Below are positions 7,512 to 17,288 of a DNA stretch of 39,828 nucleotides, piece by piece (position 1 is the stretch's first letter; each line of letters opens with the position of its first letter). The notes under the pieces were generated by a model. The model searched no databases, was not told where the DNA came from, and was given only the letters and a program-made list of their open reading frames with translations. Made by a program: the position numbers and the translations under genes. Source of the DNA: Methylobacterium segetis. GTDB taxonomy: Bacteria; Pseudomonadota; Alphaproteobacteria; Rhizobiales; Beijerinckiaceae. The stretch is taken from assembly GCF_004348265.1 (NCBI RefSeq), contig NZ_SMNT01000052.1, positions 1-39,828 of the forward strand. Reading direction: 5' to 3'.

Positions 7512-9268
7512 GCGGCGGGCGCCGCCGCCCGCACCGCGGCCCCGAGGCTCGCGGCATTAGCCTGCGGCAGGGGGAGGTAGCGCGCGGCCATCGCCTCCGC
7601 GAGGCGCCGGGCCGCCTCCTGGGGACGGGATGCGGTGTCGACGAGAAGTGCCGCCAGCCCTTCCTCGCGGAAGGCGCGCGCGGCCGCTAGCGCCTCCTCC
7701 CCCGCCCGCGCCCGGCCCGGCTCCCCCGAGCGCCCCACATTCGCGCGCCCGTCGGTGAGCAGCACGACGAGGGGCGAGCCGCCGCCCCGTCGGATCGCGA
7801 GCGCCAGGGCGAGAGCCGCGTCGAGCCCGGCCGCCAGCGGCGTCCCCCCACCCCCGGGCAGCCCCGCGAGGCCGCGTTTCGCCCGCACCAGAGAGCGCGT
7901 CGGCGGCAGGACGATGTCGGCGCCCGCGCCGCGGAAGGCGATCAGGGCGACCCGGTCGCGCCGGGCGTAGGATTCGGCGAGCAGAGCCTCGACGGCGCCC
8001 TTCGCCTCCGCGAGGCGCTCGATGGCGGAGGAGCCCGAGGCATCGACGGCGAAGATCGTCGTGCTCTCGCTGCGCTGGCGATAGCGGGTGATGCGCAGGT
8101 CGTCCGTGCGGATCGCGATCCGCCCCGCTTCACGGGGCATCCGAAGCCGCTGCCAGGGGGCAGCCGCGCGAAGCGTCGCCATGAGGTCGAGCCGCGCACG
8201 GCGCGGATCGCCGGGCCGGCTGCCCACGGGCCTGCCTGACCGGGCCAAGGCCGCGGCGGCGCCGGACTTGCCGGTCTTGGCGCTCCGCACGCGGCCGGCC
8301 GCGAGCAGCGCCAGGAGGCCTGGGGGAATCGCGGCGCGCACCGCCGCCAGGACGACATCGTCGATGGGTCGGTCGCCGTCGCCGTCCCGATCCGCGGGCG
8401 CGTCGGCAGAGGCCGGCTCCGGTTGATCAGCCGGCCCGGCCTGAGGCTCGGGCAGGCGGGTGGCGCGCGGCGCGAGCACGAGTTCGGCGGCCTCGACCGC
8501 GTGAGCCTCTCCCGGCTCGCTCTCTCCGTCCAGCGCGGCCGCGAGGCGGGCGATGCGCAGAGCCAGGATCGGCGCGCGGAGGGAGGCGACGCCGAAGGCG
8601 CAGGCCGTGAGGCAGAGGCTCTCGATCCACGTCGTGGTGTGGCCGGGGCGATGGGACGTCACTGCTGCCGAGCGGGATTGGGTGCCGGCCGGACGTGCTG
8701 GATTGGCATCCCGGGGCGCGGCGTCCGGCACGATGTCGCGCAGGCTGACGCCGTCGAGATCGAGCCGGAAGGCGAGGCGTTCGAGGAGAGCCGCCGGCGG
8801 CGCCTCGTCCTCGTCCCCCTCGTCGAGCAGGATCAGGCCGATGCGCGCGGGCAGGCGCGCCGCGAGCCCGTCTCGGGCGACCGAGACCCTGCCGGTATCG
8901 AGGCAGGCGGCGAGCCGTGCGGCGGTCGCCCCGTCGAGGCGCTCGGCCATCGGCACGATCACGAGGCCCCCATCCGCCTCGGCCAGCAGCCCCCGCTGGA
9001 GAACCGGCCGGCCCGCGGCGAGCGTCGCGGGAAGATCGAGGCCGCCGAGGAGGCGGTCGTCGGCGATCCCGGCCGGCATCCGGCGCACCGGACGTCCGGA
9101 CGCTCGCGCGGCCGACAGGGCGGCGAGCCACGCGTCGCGCACGGGGCCCGGGCGCGCCCGCAGCCGGACGCCTCCGCAGCCGTGCGGATCGGCGGAGAGC
9201 AGCGTCGCGACCCGCAGGGCCCTGTCCCAGGCCGCCCGGCCCGCCTCCGGCTCGGGCGGCGGGCTCAC
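7508..9268 (-). CDS. bchD: Magnesium chelatase subunit D
   Basis: 586 residues. BchD forms the AAA+ ring with BchI and couples ATP use to Mg insertion into protoporphyrin IX by BchH. The N-terminal half is a degenerate AAA domain without a usable Walker A. A linker rich in Pro, Ala and Asp (roughly residues 265-305) leads to a C-terminal von Willebrand A domain with an intact MIDAS: D409-x-S411-x-S413 in VDASGSS, a Thr in [10 protein letters not shown], and Asp in [13 protein letters not shown] start at 9268 overlaps the bchI stop (GTGA), and its own stop overlaps bchO (ATGA). Confidence 0.95.
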   Translation of the reverse strand: MSPPPEPEAGRAAWDRALRVATLLSADPHGCGGVRLRARPGPVRDAWLAALSAARASGRPVRRMPAGIADDRLLGGLDLPATLAAGRPVLQRGLLAEADGGLVIVPMAERLDGATAARLAACLDTGRVSVARDGLAARLPARIGLILLDEGDEDEAPPAALLERLAFRLDLDGVSLRDIVPDAAPRDANPARPAGTQSRSAAVTSHRPGHTTTWIESLCLTACAFGVASLRAPILALRIARLAAALDGESEPGEAHAVEAAELVLAPRATRLPEPQAGPADQPEPASADAPADRDGDGDRPIDDVVLAAVRAAIPPGLLALLAAGRVRSAKTGKSGAAAALARSGRPVGSRPGDPRRARLDLMATLRAAAPWQRLRMPREAGRIAIRTDDLRITRYRQRSESTTIFAVDASGSSAIERLAEAKGAVEALLAESYARRDRVALIAFRGAGADIVLPPTRSLVRAKRGLAGLPGGGGTPLAAGLDAALALALAIRRGGGSPLVVLLTDGRANVGRSGEPGRARAGEEALAAARAFREEGLAALLVDTASRPQEAARRLAEAMAARYLPLPQANAASLGAAVRAAAPAA

Positions 9269-10407
9269 GCCAGCACCTCGGCCACGGCGCGGGCCACGCG
9301 GGCGGTCGACCCCGCCTCGTCGAGGGGGTTGCGGCGCAGGCGATGCCGCAGCGCCGATGGCGCGACGCCGCGGATCTGCGCGAGCCCGACGCTCTCCTCT
9401 CCCTCCAGGGCGGCGAGCGCCCGGGCGGCCCGGATAAGGGTCAGCTCGCCGCGCAAGCCGTCCGTGCCGAGGGCGAGGCAGAGGCGGGCCGCGGCCTCCA
9501 GGCTCGCATCGGGAACCGTGACCTCCGCGAGCCTCGCGCGGGCCGCGGTGATGCGCCGCCGCAGGGCCTTCTCGGCGCCGGCCTGCGCCGCAGCGAAGCC
9601 GCCAGGGTCACGCTCGAAGGCGTCCCGCCGTCGCACGACCTCGATCCGTGTCGGGATGTCGGTCGGCGTCGTCACCTCGACGGCGAGACCGAACCGGTCG
9701 AGGAGCTGGGGCCGCAGCTCTCCCTCCTCCGGGTTGCCGCTGCCGACGAGGACGAAGCGGGCCGGATGGCGCAGGCTCAGCCCCTCCCGCTCCACGGTGT
9801 TGACGCCCGAGGCCGCCACGTCGAGGAGCAGGTCCACGAGATGATCCTCGAGGAGATTGACCTCGTCGATGTAGAGGAAGCCGCGGTTCGCCCGGGCGAG
9901 CAGGCCCGGTTCGAACGCCTTGATGCCCGCCGTCAGCGCCCGCTCCAGATCGAGAGCTCCGACGACCCGGTCCTCGGTGGCTCCGAGCGGCAGGTCGACG
10001 ACGGGGATCGGCACGAGCCGACCGTGCCGCGGAGAGCCGGCCGCGCAGTGTGGGCAGGCGGAGGCGGAACCGGCCGGGTCGCAGGAATAGGGGCAGCCCG
10101 CCACGGCCTTCATCGGCGGCAGGAGGGCGGCGAGCGCGCGGATGGCGGTCGATTTGCCGGTGCCTCGGTCGCCGAGCGCCAGCACTCCGCCGACGCTCGG
10201 ATCCACCGCCGCGATGAGCAAGGCCCGCTTCATCTCGTCCTGCCCGACGATCGCCGAGAAGGGGAAGACCGGGGCCGCCTCCGGCAGCGAGGTCCTCGGA
10301 CGCGGGCTCGGCTTTCGGGCCGCCCGGGGCGGGAGCCGCACGATACCGCCCTCCCCGGTCTCGGGCTCGCTGAGAGGCATCGGTGCGGATCGCTCGTCGA
10401 GGGTCAT
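9265..10407 (-). CDS. bchI: Magnesium chelatase ATPase subunit I
   Basis: 380 residues, the AAA+ motor of Mg-chelatase. Walker A is GDRGTGKST (79-87) and Walker B-like [12 protein letters not shown] follows, with the AAA features [22 protein letters not shown] and the sensor region [21 protein letters not shown]. The N-terminus is about 25 residues longer than in Rhodobacter BchI, and there is a Cys tetrad C105-x3-C109-x8-C118-x2-C121 between strands, which could bind a metal. The gene lies 5 bases downstream of hemA, linking the first step of tetrapyrrole synthesis with the first step of the bacteriochlorophyll branch. Confidence 0.96.
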   Translation of the reverse strand: MTLDERSAPMPLSEPETGEGGIVRLPPRAARKPSPRPRTSLPEAAPVFPFSAIVGQDEMKRALLIAAVDPSVGGVLALGDRGTGKSTAIRALAALLPPMKAVAGCPYSCDPAGSASACPHCAAGSPRHGRLVPIPVVDLPLGATEDRVVGALDLERALTAGIKAFEPGLLARANRGFLYIDEVNLLEDHLVDLLLDVAASGVNTVEREGLSLRHPARFVLVGSGNPEEGELRPQLLDRFGLAVEVTTPTDIPTRIEVVRRRDAFERDPGGFAAAQAGAEKALRRRITAARARLAEVTVPDASLEAAARLCLALGTDGLRGELTLIRAARALAALEGEESVGLAQIRGVAPSALRHRLRRNPLDEAGSTARVARAVAEVLA

Positions 10408-10412
10408 GGGCC

Positions 10413-11630
10413 CTACTCCGCTGCCACCTTCTCCAGGCCGATGCGCCGCCAGATCGTGGAGAGCGCGCCGACCAGATGATCGATGTCCTCGTCCGTGTGC
10501 AGCGGCGAGGGGGTGATGCGCAGGCGCTCCGTGCCGCGCGGCACGGTGGGGTAGTTGATCGGCTGCACGTAGATGCCGAACTCGTCGAGCAGGGCGTCGC
10601 TGATCGCCTTGCAGAGAACGGGGTCGCAGACCATCACGGGCACGATGTGGCTGCCGTTGGGCAGGTAGGGGATGCCAACCTCGTCGAGGCGGGAGCGCAC
10701 CTGCCAGACCCGATCCTGGTGCCGCGCCCGCTCGGCGCTGCTCTGCTTGAGGTGGCGGATGCTCGCCGCCGCGCCCGCCGCCACGGCCGGGGGCAGCGAG
10801 GTGGTGAAGATGAAGCCCGAGGCGAAGCTGCGCACGAAGTCGCAGAGCTTGGCGGAGCCCGTGATGTAGCCGCCGTGCACGGCGAAGGCCTTGCCGAGCG
10901 TGCCCTCGATCACGTCGAGGCGGTGGGCGAGGCCCTGCCGCTCGGAGATGCCGCCGCCGCGCGCGCCGTAGAGGCCCACCGCGTGCACCTCGTCGAGGTA
11001 GGTCAGCGCCCCGTGCGCCTCGGCGACGTCGCAGATCTCGGCGATCGGGGCGATGTCGCCGTCCATCGAGTAGACGGATTCGAAGGCGACGAGCTTCGGG
11101 CGGCCGGGCTCGACGAGGCCGAGCTTGCGGTCAAGGTCGTCGGGATCGTTGTGGCGGAAGATCTGGCGCTCGGCCCGGCTCGCCCGGATGCCCTCGATCA
11201 TCGAGGCGTGGTTGCCCTCGTCGGAGAAGACGACGCAGCCCGGCAGCTTGCCGGCGAGCGTGCCGAGCGCGGCCCAGTTCGAGACGTAGCCCGAGGTGAA
11301 CAGGAGTGCAGCCTCCTTGTCGTGAAGGTCGGCCAGCTCGCGCTCGAGGAGCACGTGGTAATGGTTGGTTCCCGAGATGTTGCGGGTGCCGCCCGCCCCC
11401 GCCCCGCAGCGGTCGAGCGCCTCGTGCATGGCAGCGAGCACCGTCGGGTGCTGGCCCATGCCGAGATAGTCGTTGGAGCACCAGACCGTCACCGGGCGGG
11501 TGCCCGCCGGATGGTGATGCACGGCGTGGGGAAAGCGCCCCGCCTGCCGTTCGAGATCGGTGAAGACGCGGTAGCGCCCCTCGCGGTGGAGGCCGTTCAG
11601 CTCGGTGGCGAAGAAGGCTTCATAATCCAT
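10413..11630 (-). CDS. hemA: 5-aminolevulinate synthase
   Basis: 405 residues; PLP enzyme condensing glycine and succinyl-CoA to 5-aminolevulinate (Shemin pathway of alphaproteobacteria). The start is ATG 11630 ([14 protein letters not shown]), preceded by AAGGGGAG; the frame is open further upstream but runs through puhE. Conserved features include [30 protein letters not shown], the PLP-binding aspartate region [17 protein letters not shown] and the Schiff-base lysine K247 in [13 protein letters not shown]. Placement in the photosynthesis operon suggests it is the copy that meets the demand for bacteriochlorophyll; other copies elsewhere cannot be excluded. Confidence 0.97.
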   Translation of the reverse strand: MDYEAFFATELNGLHREGRYRVFTDLERQAGRFPHAVHHHPAGTRPVTVWCSNDYLGMGQHPTVLAAMHEALDRCGAGAGGTRNISGTNHYHVLLERELADLHDKEAALLFTSGYVSNWAALGTLAGKLPGCVVFSDEGNHASMIEGIRASRAERQIFRHNDPDDLDRKLGLVEPGRPKLVAFESVYSMDGDIAPIAEICDVAEAHGALTYLDEVHAVGLYGARGGGISERQGLAHRLDVIEGTLGKAFAVHGGYITGSAKLCDFVRSFASGFIFTTSLPPAVAAGAAASIRHLKQSSAERARHQDRVWQVRSRLDEVGIPYLPNGSHIVPVMVCDPVLCKAISDALLDEFGIYVQPINYPTVPRGTERLRITPSPLHTDEDIDHLVGALSTIWRRIGLEKVAAE

Positions 11631-11683
11631 CGCGGGGCTCCCCTTCCCTGGTGGTCTTCGTCGCGCGTTCTCTCGCGCTCGGT

Positions 11684-12508
11684 TCAGGCGGCGTCCCGGT
11701 GGCCGATCTCGGCCGGCTCGGGTGCTGTGATGACGAGGGACGCCGGCTTCGGTCGCGCCGGCAGGCTCCAGTTCCAGAGGGCGCTGGAGGGCAGCGGCAG
11801 CATCAGGAACCAGTGCTCCAGCGTCGCGAGCGCCGTCAGCGTCGTCAGGATGGTGAAGCCGACGAGCTCGAAGGCGGTGAGATCGTCGGCGAGGGCCGTG
11901 CGGCCAAGCAGCGCCACGATGATCGTGGCGAGGCTGACCGAGGCCGGGAACAGCAGGTTCATCGGCTTCTTGGCGAGGTAGCAGCCGAGATAGCTCAGGT
12001 GATCCGGCAGGAACTCGGCGTTCAGGTTGCGCACGCCGAGGAACATGTTGAGCCGCGCCGAGAGGTTCATTCCCCACAGGATCAGGTAGGTCCAGAGGGC
12101 GAAGCGGTTCGGCGCGTCCCAGGTGAGCACGAGGATGGCGAGCGCACCCGCGACGATCGCGATCTCGTGCCAGAGGCTCGTGGCGGCCGCAGCCCGGAAC
12201 CGCTCGAACCCGCGCGTGCCCGGCGGGCAAGCGCGTGGGGCCGGGCCCGAGACGAAGCCCATGTAGTAGCTGATCTCCTGCCAGCCCCAGACGAGGAGCG
12301 CCGCCGTGAAGGCCGTGTAGGCGCCCGCCTCGCTCGCATCTCCCGCGCTCGCGCGCACCGCCCACAGAGAGGCGGCGAGGACGAGGCTCGCCCCCGCCAT
12401 GCTCCAGCGGAAGGTGCGGCGCGGCAGATGATCGAGCAGGATGATCAACCCGGTGGAGAACCACCAGATCGCCACCGCGTAGAGGGCCGGCACGGCGTAG
12501 GACGACAT
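11684..12508 (-). CDS. puhE: Photosynthetic complex assembly protein PuhE (DUF3623 family)
   Basis: 274 residues, integral membrane protein with about seven or eight hydrophobic stretches. It opens with [28 protein letters not shown] and carries the family-typical [30 protein letters not shown] and [19 protein letters not shown]. PuhE proteins influence reaction-centre and light-harvesting complex levels; the mechanism is unknown. It is 10 bases downstream of acsF and 53 bases upstream of hemA, the same neighbours as in many photosynthesis clusters. Confidence 0.9.
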   Translation of the reverse strand: MSSYAVPALYAVAIWWFSTGLIILLDHLPRRTFRWSMAGASLVLAASLWAVRASAGDASEAGAYTAFTAALLVWGWQEISYYMGFVSGPAPRACPPGTRGFERFRAAAATSLWHEIAIVAGALAILVLTWDAPNRFALWTYLILWGMNLSARLNMFLGVRNLNAEFLPDHLSYLGCYLAKKPMNLLFPASVSLATIIVALLGRTALADDLTAFELVGFTILTTLTALATLEHWFLMLPLPSSALWNWSLPARPKPASLVITAPEPAEIGHRDAA

Positions 12509-12518
12509 CGGCGCCCCG

Positions 12519-13610
12519 CTACCAGACGGGCTGCAGGCGGATCTCCGCCGGCATCGGGTTGTCGACCGCCGGCAGCAGCATCAGCCGACTGAAGGCGACC
12601 GCCGCGCGCGCGGCCTGGAACCCGTGCGCGACGCGGCCCGCGAGCCCGCCGCGCGCCTTCGCCTCCGCGATCTTCTCGGAGCAGTCGAGAAGCCTGTCGA
12701 GGAGCGCCTTGAAGCGCGGGTTGTCGAGGTCGAGGGTGAGCGGGAAGGTCTGGCGCGAGATGTCGGAGGTGATGCGGAAGACCTTGAAGTCGTAATCCGT
12801 CGGGTCGACGCCGAGGGCCTTGTGGAAGGCCGGCCGGCAATGGTCGCGCACGTACATCGTGGCGAAGACGGCGAGCAGGAAGAACTTGATCCAGTAGCGG
12901 TTGAGCCCGGTCGTCAGCCTCGGGTTCGCGCGCATCAGCAGGGCGAAGGCCTCGCCGTGGCGGAACTCGTCGTTGCACCACTTCTCGAACCATTTGAAGA
13001 TCGGATGGAAGCGGCGGTCCGGGTTCTTCTCGAGCTCCCGGAAGATCGTAATGTAGCGGGCGTAGCCGATCTTCTCCGAGAGATAGGTTGCGTAGAAGAT
13101 GAACTTCGGCCGGAAGAAGGTGTATTTCTTGGTCTTCGTCAGGAAGCCGAGATCGACGCCGATGCCGAAATCCTTGAGCACGTCGTTGATGAAGCCGGCA
13201 TGCCGCGCCTCGTCCCGGCTCATGAAGCCGAACAGCTCCCGGATGTCGGGGTTCTTGGCGCGCTTCTTCATCTCTGCGTAGAGCACGCAGCCCGAGAATT
13301 CGGCGGTGATCGAGGAGACGAGGAAGTCGAGGAATTCCTTGCGCAGCTCCGGATCGAGTCCCGACAGGTCGACGTCGAACTCGGCATTGCGCACGAAGTG
13401 GCGCTTGTTCGGGTCGGCGCGCAATTCGTCGATCAGCACGGTCCACTCGGCGCGGACGGGCTCGACATTCGTGCGGTCGAGTTCCTCGAAATCCGTCGTG
13501 TAGAAGCGCGGGCTGAGGAAGGTCGTCTCCTGCGCGGCCTTGGTCGATTCGTTGACCGGAGCCTTGGGGACGGGGTTCTGCGAGAGCGGGTGCTTGATCG
13601 GAGCGTTCAC
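12519..13610 (-). CDS. acsF: Mg-protoporphyrin IX monomethyl ester oxidative cyclase (aerobic)
   Basis: 363 residues. The oxygen-dependent cyclase closes the isocyclic ring E to give divinyl-protochlorophyllide. Carboxylate-bridged di-iron ligands are visible: [18 protein letters not shown], then [17 protein letters not shown] and later [17 protein letters not shown] start at 13610 overlaps the stop of the upstream small gene (GTGA); the first 28 residues are polar and variable. The window lacks the oxygen-sensitive alternative BchE, which suits an organism that makes pigment under aerobic conditions, although bchE could be elsewhere. Confidence 0.96.
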   Translation of the reverse strand: MNAPIKHPLSQNPVPKAPVNESTKAAQETTFLSPRFYTTDFEELDRTNVEPVRAEWTVLIDELRADPNKRHFVRNAEFDVDLSGLDPELRKEFLDFLVSSITAEFSGCVLYAEMKKRAKNPDIRELFGFMSRDEARHAGFINDVLKDFGIGVDLGFLTKTKKYTFFRPKFIFYATYLSEKIGYARYITIFRELEKNPDRRFHPIFKWFEKWCNDEFRHGEAFALLMRANPRLTTGLNRYWIKFFLLAVFATMYVRDHCRPAFHKALGVDPTDYDFKVFRITSDISRQTFPLTLDLDNPRFKALLDRLLDCSEKIAEAKARGGLAGRVAHGFQAARAAVAFSRLMLLPAVDNPMPAEIRLQPVW

Positions 13611-13912
13611 AGTCTCCTCCTCTCGGTGAAGCTGACTTCATAGAGCTCGGTCAGTTCGAGATGGCCGGCGAGCTTGGTCCAGAGGCGCTCGACGCGGCCC
13701 GCCCGGGTGACGGTTGCGGTGCGCTCGACGACGAGACGCTCGCCGTAGGGCACCGAGGTCGGCGCGTCGTGCACCTGCACCTCGTCGCCCGGCTCGATCT
13801 CGAAGGGCGCGTGCAGGCTGACATGGGCGTGGAGGGTCTCGGGTGTCTGCTCGATCTCGATCGTGCAGGGCACCTCGACGGTCTGGCGACCGTTGAGCCA
13901 GTCGAGGATCAT
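13607..13912 (-). CDS. Conserved small photosynthesis-cluster protein of unknown function
   Basis: 101 residues, no signal peptide or membrane span, mostly beta-strand-like sequence. It begins [16 protein letters not shown] and has an acidic middle section [14 protein letters not shown] and a C-terminal [19 protein letters not shown]. It is overlapped by puhC at its start (ATGA) and by acsF at its stop (GTGA), so it is almost certainly translated. A small gene in this puhC-acsF position recurs in other purple-bacterial clusters; its role is not established. Given its neighbours, help in cyclase function or in complex assembly is a reasonable guess only. Confidence 0.82.
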   Translation of the reverse strand: MILDWLNGRQTVEVPCTIEIEQTPETLHAHVSLHAPFEIEPGDEVQVHDAPTSVPYGERLVVERTATVTRAGRVERLWTKLAGHLELTELYEVSFTERRRL

Positions 13913-14382
13913 CGGATCGTGCTCCCTTCGGGCAGAAGCGTCTCGGGCAGGAGTTTGGCGAAGGCCCCGGCATTGGTGGCGCCGAAGGCTTCGAGGTTGA
14001 CGCGCCGCCCCGTCGCCTCGTCGGAGAGCGTCAGGCTGCCATCGTCGTAGCGGGTGAGGCGGAACGGCTCGGCACGGCCATGGCCCGCCCGCAGCCGCGC
14101 CTGACCGAAACCGCGAAGCGTCGCGCGCAGGAACCCGTCCTGGCCCGGCGCGACGAGGGCCACGAGCCGGTCGCTGCCCGCCTCGTGGAGCGTGATCGCC
14201 CCGTCGCTGCGATCCTCGACGGTGAGAGCGAGGCTCGCCACCGGGTTCGCCTCGGGCTTCTCGGTGATGCCGACGCCGCCCGTGCGGCCCACGGCCACCG
14301 CGAGCAGCGTGAAGGCGATGAGGGCGCCCGCGCCGACGAGGGCCGGGGCCGCGACCGGCACGCTCTCCGCATCGTTCGACAT
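13909..14382 (-). CDS. puhC: Photosynthetic complex assembly protein PuhC
   Basis: 157 residues from ATG 14382. One N-terminal membrane anchor (ALVGAGALIAFTLLAVAVG, about residues 14-32) is followed by a periplasmic domain with LTVEDRSDGAITLHEAGSD and LVALVAPGQDGFLRATLRGFGQAR, as in PuhC. In Rhodobacter PuhC is needed for normal reaction-centre and LH1 assembly. It is 16 bases downstream of puhB and overlaps the following small gene. Sequence conservation in this family is low, so the name depends partly on position. Confidence 0.85.
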   Translation of the reverse strand: MSNDAESVPVAAPALVGAGALIAFTLLAVAVGRTGGVGITEKPEANPVASLALTVEDRSDGAITLHEAGSDRLVALVAPGQDGFLRATLRGFGQARLRAGHGRAEPFRLTRYDDGSLTLSDEATGRRVNLEAFGATNAGAFAKLLPETLLPEGSTIR

Positions 14383-14398
14383 CCGCGTCTCCTCTCTG

Positions 14399-15061
14399 TC
14401 AGCCGGCCACGGCGAGCCGCGGCGGGCGGGCTGGGGTGGGCGCGCCCTGCGGCCGCTCCGCGAGAACCGGCAGGGCACTCTCCTCGGGTGCACGCGCGGC
14501 CTCGATCGCCTGGGCGAGGAGCCGTGCGACCGAGCGCGCCTCCGGCACCGAGCGCAGCATCGGCTGAGGCTCGGCGACGTGCCAGGGCCGTGCATGGGGC
14601 CAGAGATGCAGATAGGCGATGCGGGTGCCGGGCTTCAGGCGCACGGGCAGATCGCCCGTCCCGTCCCCGAAGGCATGGAGGCCCGCATCCGCCACCGCCG
14701 CGAAGGGCAGGTTGAGGGTGACCGGCAGCGCGATCCCGACCCGCATCACGATCCGCCGGTTCGTGATCGTGTAGGTGGTGGTGCGCGCCGACAGCCAGCC
14801 GAGGACGGCGACGAGGATGACGGCGACGCCGAAGGCCGCGAGCGTCGGCGCCGTCTCCGCGACCGCGTCGGCGAGGCTCGCCGCCGGCAGCGCCTGCCAG
14901 AGAGCCAGAGCCGAGAACCACAGGGCGACGAGGCGCAGGTGCAGGGCGCGCAGGGCGATCCCGGCGGCCGTGGGGCGGCCCTGCCAGAGGACGCGCTCGC
15001 CCGGCGGCAGCGGCTCCGGCAGGCCCTCCGGCACGAGGATCTCGTTCGTCGGGGCGCTCAC
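14399..15061 (-). CDS. puhB: Photosynthetic complex assembly protein PuhB
   Basis: 220 residues with two or three hydrophobic segments near residues 35-95. The N-terminal PGERVLWQGRP and the motif TYTITNRRIVMRVG are typical of the bacterial PH-like domain found in PuhB; DAGLHAFGDGTGDLPVRL and AYLHLWPHARPW follow. PuhB assists reaction-centre assembly. GTG start at 15061 overlaps the puhA stop (GTGA). The last 40 residues are Pro- and Ala-rich. Confidence 0.9.
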   Translation of the reverse strand: MSAPTNEILVPEGLPEPLPPGERVLWQGRPTAAGIALRALHLRLVALWFSALALWQALPAASLADAVAETAPTLAAFGVAVILVAVLGWLSARTTTYTITNRRIVMRVGIALPVTLNLPFAAVADAGLHAFGDGTGDLPVRLKPGTRIAYLHLWPHARPWHVAEPQPMLRSVPEARSVARLLAQAIEAARAPEESALPVLAERPQGAPTPARPPRLAVAG

Positions 15062-15831
15062 AGCAGGGCCTCCTGACGATCGGGCGTAGCGTAGAGGGTG
15101 CCGGCGCCGAAATAGGCCATGATCTTCTCCTCCTCGAGGAGCGTCACGGAATCCGGATCCTTCGTGCCGGGAATGTCGGCGAACTGGCTCGCGAGCAGCG
15201 CCTCGGTCTTGACGGTGCGCGAGAAGCGCCCCGTCCGGCAGAAGGTGTGGGGCATCAGCACCCGCCGGCCGCCCGCCCCGAGCTCGACCTCGTAGTAGCG
15301 GACCATGCTCTCGCCGCGGTCGATCCAGAGGTCGCTCACCGTGCCGGCGACCTGCCGGTCGGCGCCGAACACCGTCATGCCGATCGGGTTCGGGCCGTCC
15401 TCGTGCACCGTGAAATGGGTCGCGACCCGCAGGGGCACGATGCGCTTCTGGCCGTCGAAGGTGTGGTCGTGCTCGTCGTCCCGGTGCACCCAGGAGCCGG
15501 GGCCGATGTGATCCTGCATGGGGTTGCCGCCTGGCTCCAGCGGCGCGCCGGGCCAGGGCTCGCGCTTGTGCCCGACGAAATTGCGGTCGGGCTTCGTGTC
15601 CGTCTGCGGCGCGGTCTTCACCTTGCCGTCCGAGAGCGGGAACAGCTTCGGCGTCGGGATCAGGATCGGGTCGGGGCTCTTCAGCCGCCCGGTGACCTCG
15701 GCCTCGAGCGGATATCCCTCCCGCCGGTCCTCGCGGCGGATCCAGAAGATCAGCCCGGCGAAGAAGATCCAGAACGCGTACAGAACCACCTGCGCCACGT
15801 CGACGTAGCCCGTGATCTCACCTCTTGGCAT
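15058..15831 (-). CDS. puhA: Photosynthetic reaction centre H subunit
   Basis: 257 residues from ATG 15831, with GGGAGG seven bases upstream. PuhA has a single membrane helix at its N-terminus (VAQVVLYAFWIFFAGLIFWI, residues about 11-30) followed immediately by RREDRREGYPLE, then a cytoplasmic PRC-barrel domain containing GMTVFGADRQVAGTVSDLWIDRGESMVRYYEVEL. It caps the L and M subunits on the cytoplasmic side and shapes the proton path to QB. pufL and pufM are not in the window, so the reaction centre is encoded at two or more loci. Confidence 0.97.
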   Translation of the reverse strand: MPRGEITGYVDVAQVVLYAFWIFFAGLIFWIRREDRREGYPLEAEVTGRLKSPDPILIPTPKLFPLSDGKVKTAPQTDTKPDRNFVGHKREPWPGAPLEPGGNPMQDHIGPGSWVHRDDEHDHTFDGQKRIVPLRVATHFTVHEDGPNPIGMTVFGADRQVAGTVSDLWIDRGESMVRYYEVELGAGGRRVLMPHTFCRTGRFSRTVKTEALLASQFADIPGTKDPDSVTLLEEEKIMAYFGAGTLYATPDRQEALL

Positions 15832-15848
15832 GGCGAACCTCCCGACGC

Positions 15849-17288
15849 TCAGCTGGACGGTTGGACGAGGGCGGACGGAGCGAGGCCGCGCTCGGGGTTG
15901 GGGTGGGTGCGGCGTCCCTCGCGCACGAGGGGGCCGATGGCGACGAGGGTCGCGAACAGCAGCGCGATCTCGATGTGGTAGACGACGAGGTATCCGATCG
16001 CGGGATCGCTCAGGGCCTCGCCCAGCGCTCCCGAGGTGGCGAGGTCCGAGCCGACGTCGCGCAGGATGCCGCTCGCCGCGATGGCGAGCCCCGCCGCGCT
16101 CGCCTGCACCGCGCCCCAGGCGCCGAGGGCGAGGCCCGTATCCTCGGGGCCGGCCTTGGCCATCGAGGCGGTGAGCGTGCCGTGGGCGAACAGGCCGCCG
16201 CCGAGCCCGATCAGTGTCACGCCCGTCGCGAAGAGCTGCTGGGAGGCGAGCGGGGCCGCGAAGACCACCGCCGAGAAGGCCATGATCCCGACGACCGCGC
16301 CGGCCGCCGCCACCCGGAACGGGTCGCCGCCCCGGTTGAGCCACCGCGCGGCGACGAGGAGCCCGAGGCCGCCGCCGGCCGCCAGCATCGCCGTGAGCGC
16401 GGTCGTCGCCGCGACGGAGAGATGGAGGATCTGGCCGCCGTAGGGCTCGAGCAGGATGTCCTGCATCGAGAAGGCCGCGGTGCCGAGGCCCGTCGCGACG
16501 AGGCGGCGGCGGGCGAGCCCGCTGCTTGCGTAGAGCGCCCAGCTCTCCGAGAAGCCCGGCCGGGCCACGTCGCGGCCGGTGCGGGCCGGATCGCGCGGCT
16601 CCTGCTTCCAGAGGGCGATCCCGTTCACGATGATCGTGACGAGGGCCGCGCCCTGGATCACCTGGATCAGCCGCACGGCGGAGAAATCGGCCAGCAGCCA
16701 GCCGAAGGCGAGCGCGCTCACCATCATGCCGACGAGGAGCATGACACAGAGGAGCGCCACCACCTTCGGGCGGGCCCGCGCCGGGGCGAGGTCGGTGGCG
16801 AGCGCGAGGCCGACCGTCTGCACGGTGTGGAGGCCCGCACCCACGAGGACGAAGGCGAGCGCGGCGGCGATTTGCCCACCCCAGAGCGGCCCCGTCGTGT
16901 CGCCCGACAGGAGCAGCAGCGCGAAGGGCATGATGGCGAGCCCGCCGAATTGCAGCAGCGTTCCGAACCAGATGTAGGGGACGCGCCGCCAGCCCAGCAC
17001 CGAGCGGTGCGTGTCCGAGCGAAAGCCGACCAGGGCCCGGAGCGGGGCGAAGATCAGCGGCAGCGAGAGCATCAGGGCCACGATCCAGGCGGGCACAGCG
17101 AGCTCGACGATCATCACCCGGTTCAGCGTGCCGATCAGGAGCACGGCGGCCATGCCGACCGTGACCTGGAACAGGGCGAGCCGCATCAGCCGGCCGAGGG
17201 GCAGCTCGGCGGTGGCCGCGTCCGCGAAGGGCAGGATCGCGGGCGTGAGGCGCATCAGCGCCTGCGTGATGCGGCGGGAGGCCGTCAT
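15849..17288 (-). CDS. lhaA: LhaA light-harvesting 1 assembly factor (PucC/MFS family)
   Basis: 479 residues with about twelve hydrophobic segments, major-facilitator-like. Family landmarks: LGRLMRLALFQVTVGMAAVL, GTLNRVMIVELAVPAW, RSDTHRSVLGWRRVPYIWFG, and SMQDILLEPYGGQILHLSV. LhaA promotes LH1 assembly, possibly by delivering bacteriochlorophyll to the apoproteins. The ATG at 17288 overlaps the bchM stop (ATGA); the longer open frame upstream is within bchM in another frame. A second member of the family lies at 29575. Confidence 0.93.
   Translation of the reverse strand: MTASRRITQALMRLTPAILPFADAATAELPLGRLMRLALFQVTVGMAAVLLIGTLNRVMIVELAVPAWIVALMLSLPLIFAPLRALVGFRSDTHRSVLGWRRVPYIWFGTLLQFGGLAIMPFALLLLSGDTTGPLWGGQIAAALAFVLVGAGLHTVQTVGLALATDLAPARARPKVVALLCVMLLVGMMVSALAFGWLLADFSAVRLIQVIQGAALVTIIVNGIALWKQEPRDPARTGRDVARPGFSESWALYASSGLARRRLVATGLGTAAFSMQDILLEPYGGQILHLSVAATTALTAMLAAGGGLGLLVAARWLNRGGDPFRVAAAGAVVGIMAFSAVVFAAPLASQQLFATGVTLIGLGGGLFAHGTLTASMAKAGPEDTGLALGAWGAVQASAAGLAIAASGILRDVGSDLATSGALGEALSDPAIGYLVVYHIEIALLFATLVAIGPLVREGRRTHPNPERGLAPSALVQPSS

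Noticed and set aside
10413..12464. Longer 683-codon version of hemA
   Set aside because: The added N-terminus is puhE DNA read in another frame; ATG 11630 with its ribosome-binding site gives the normal protein length.
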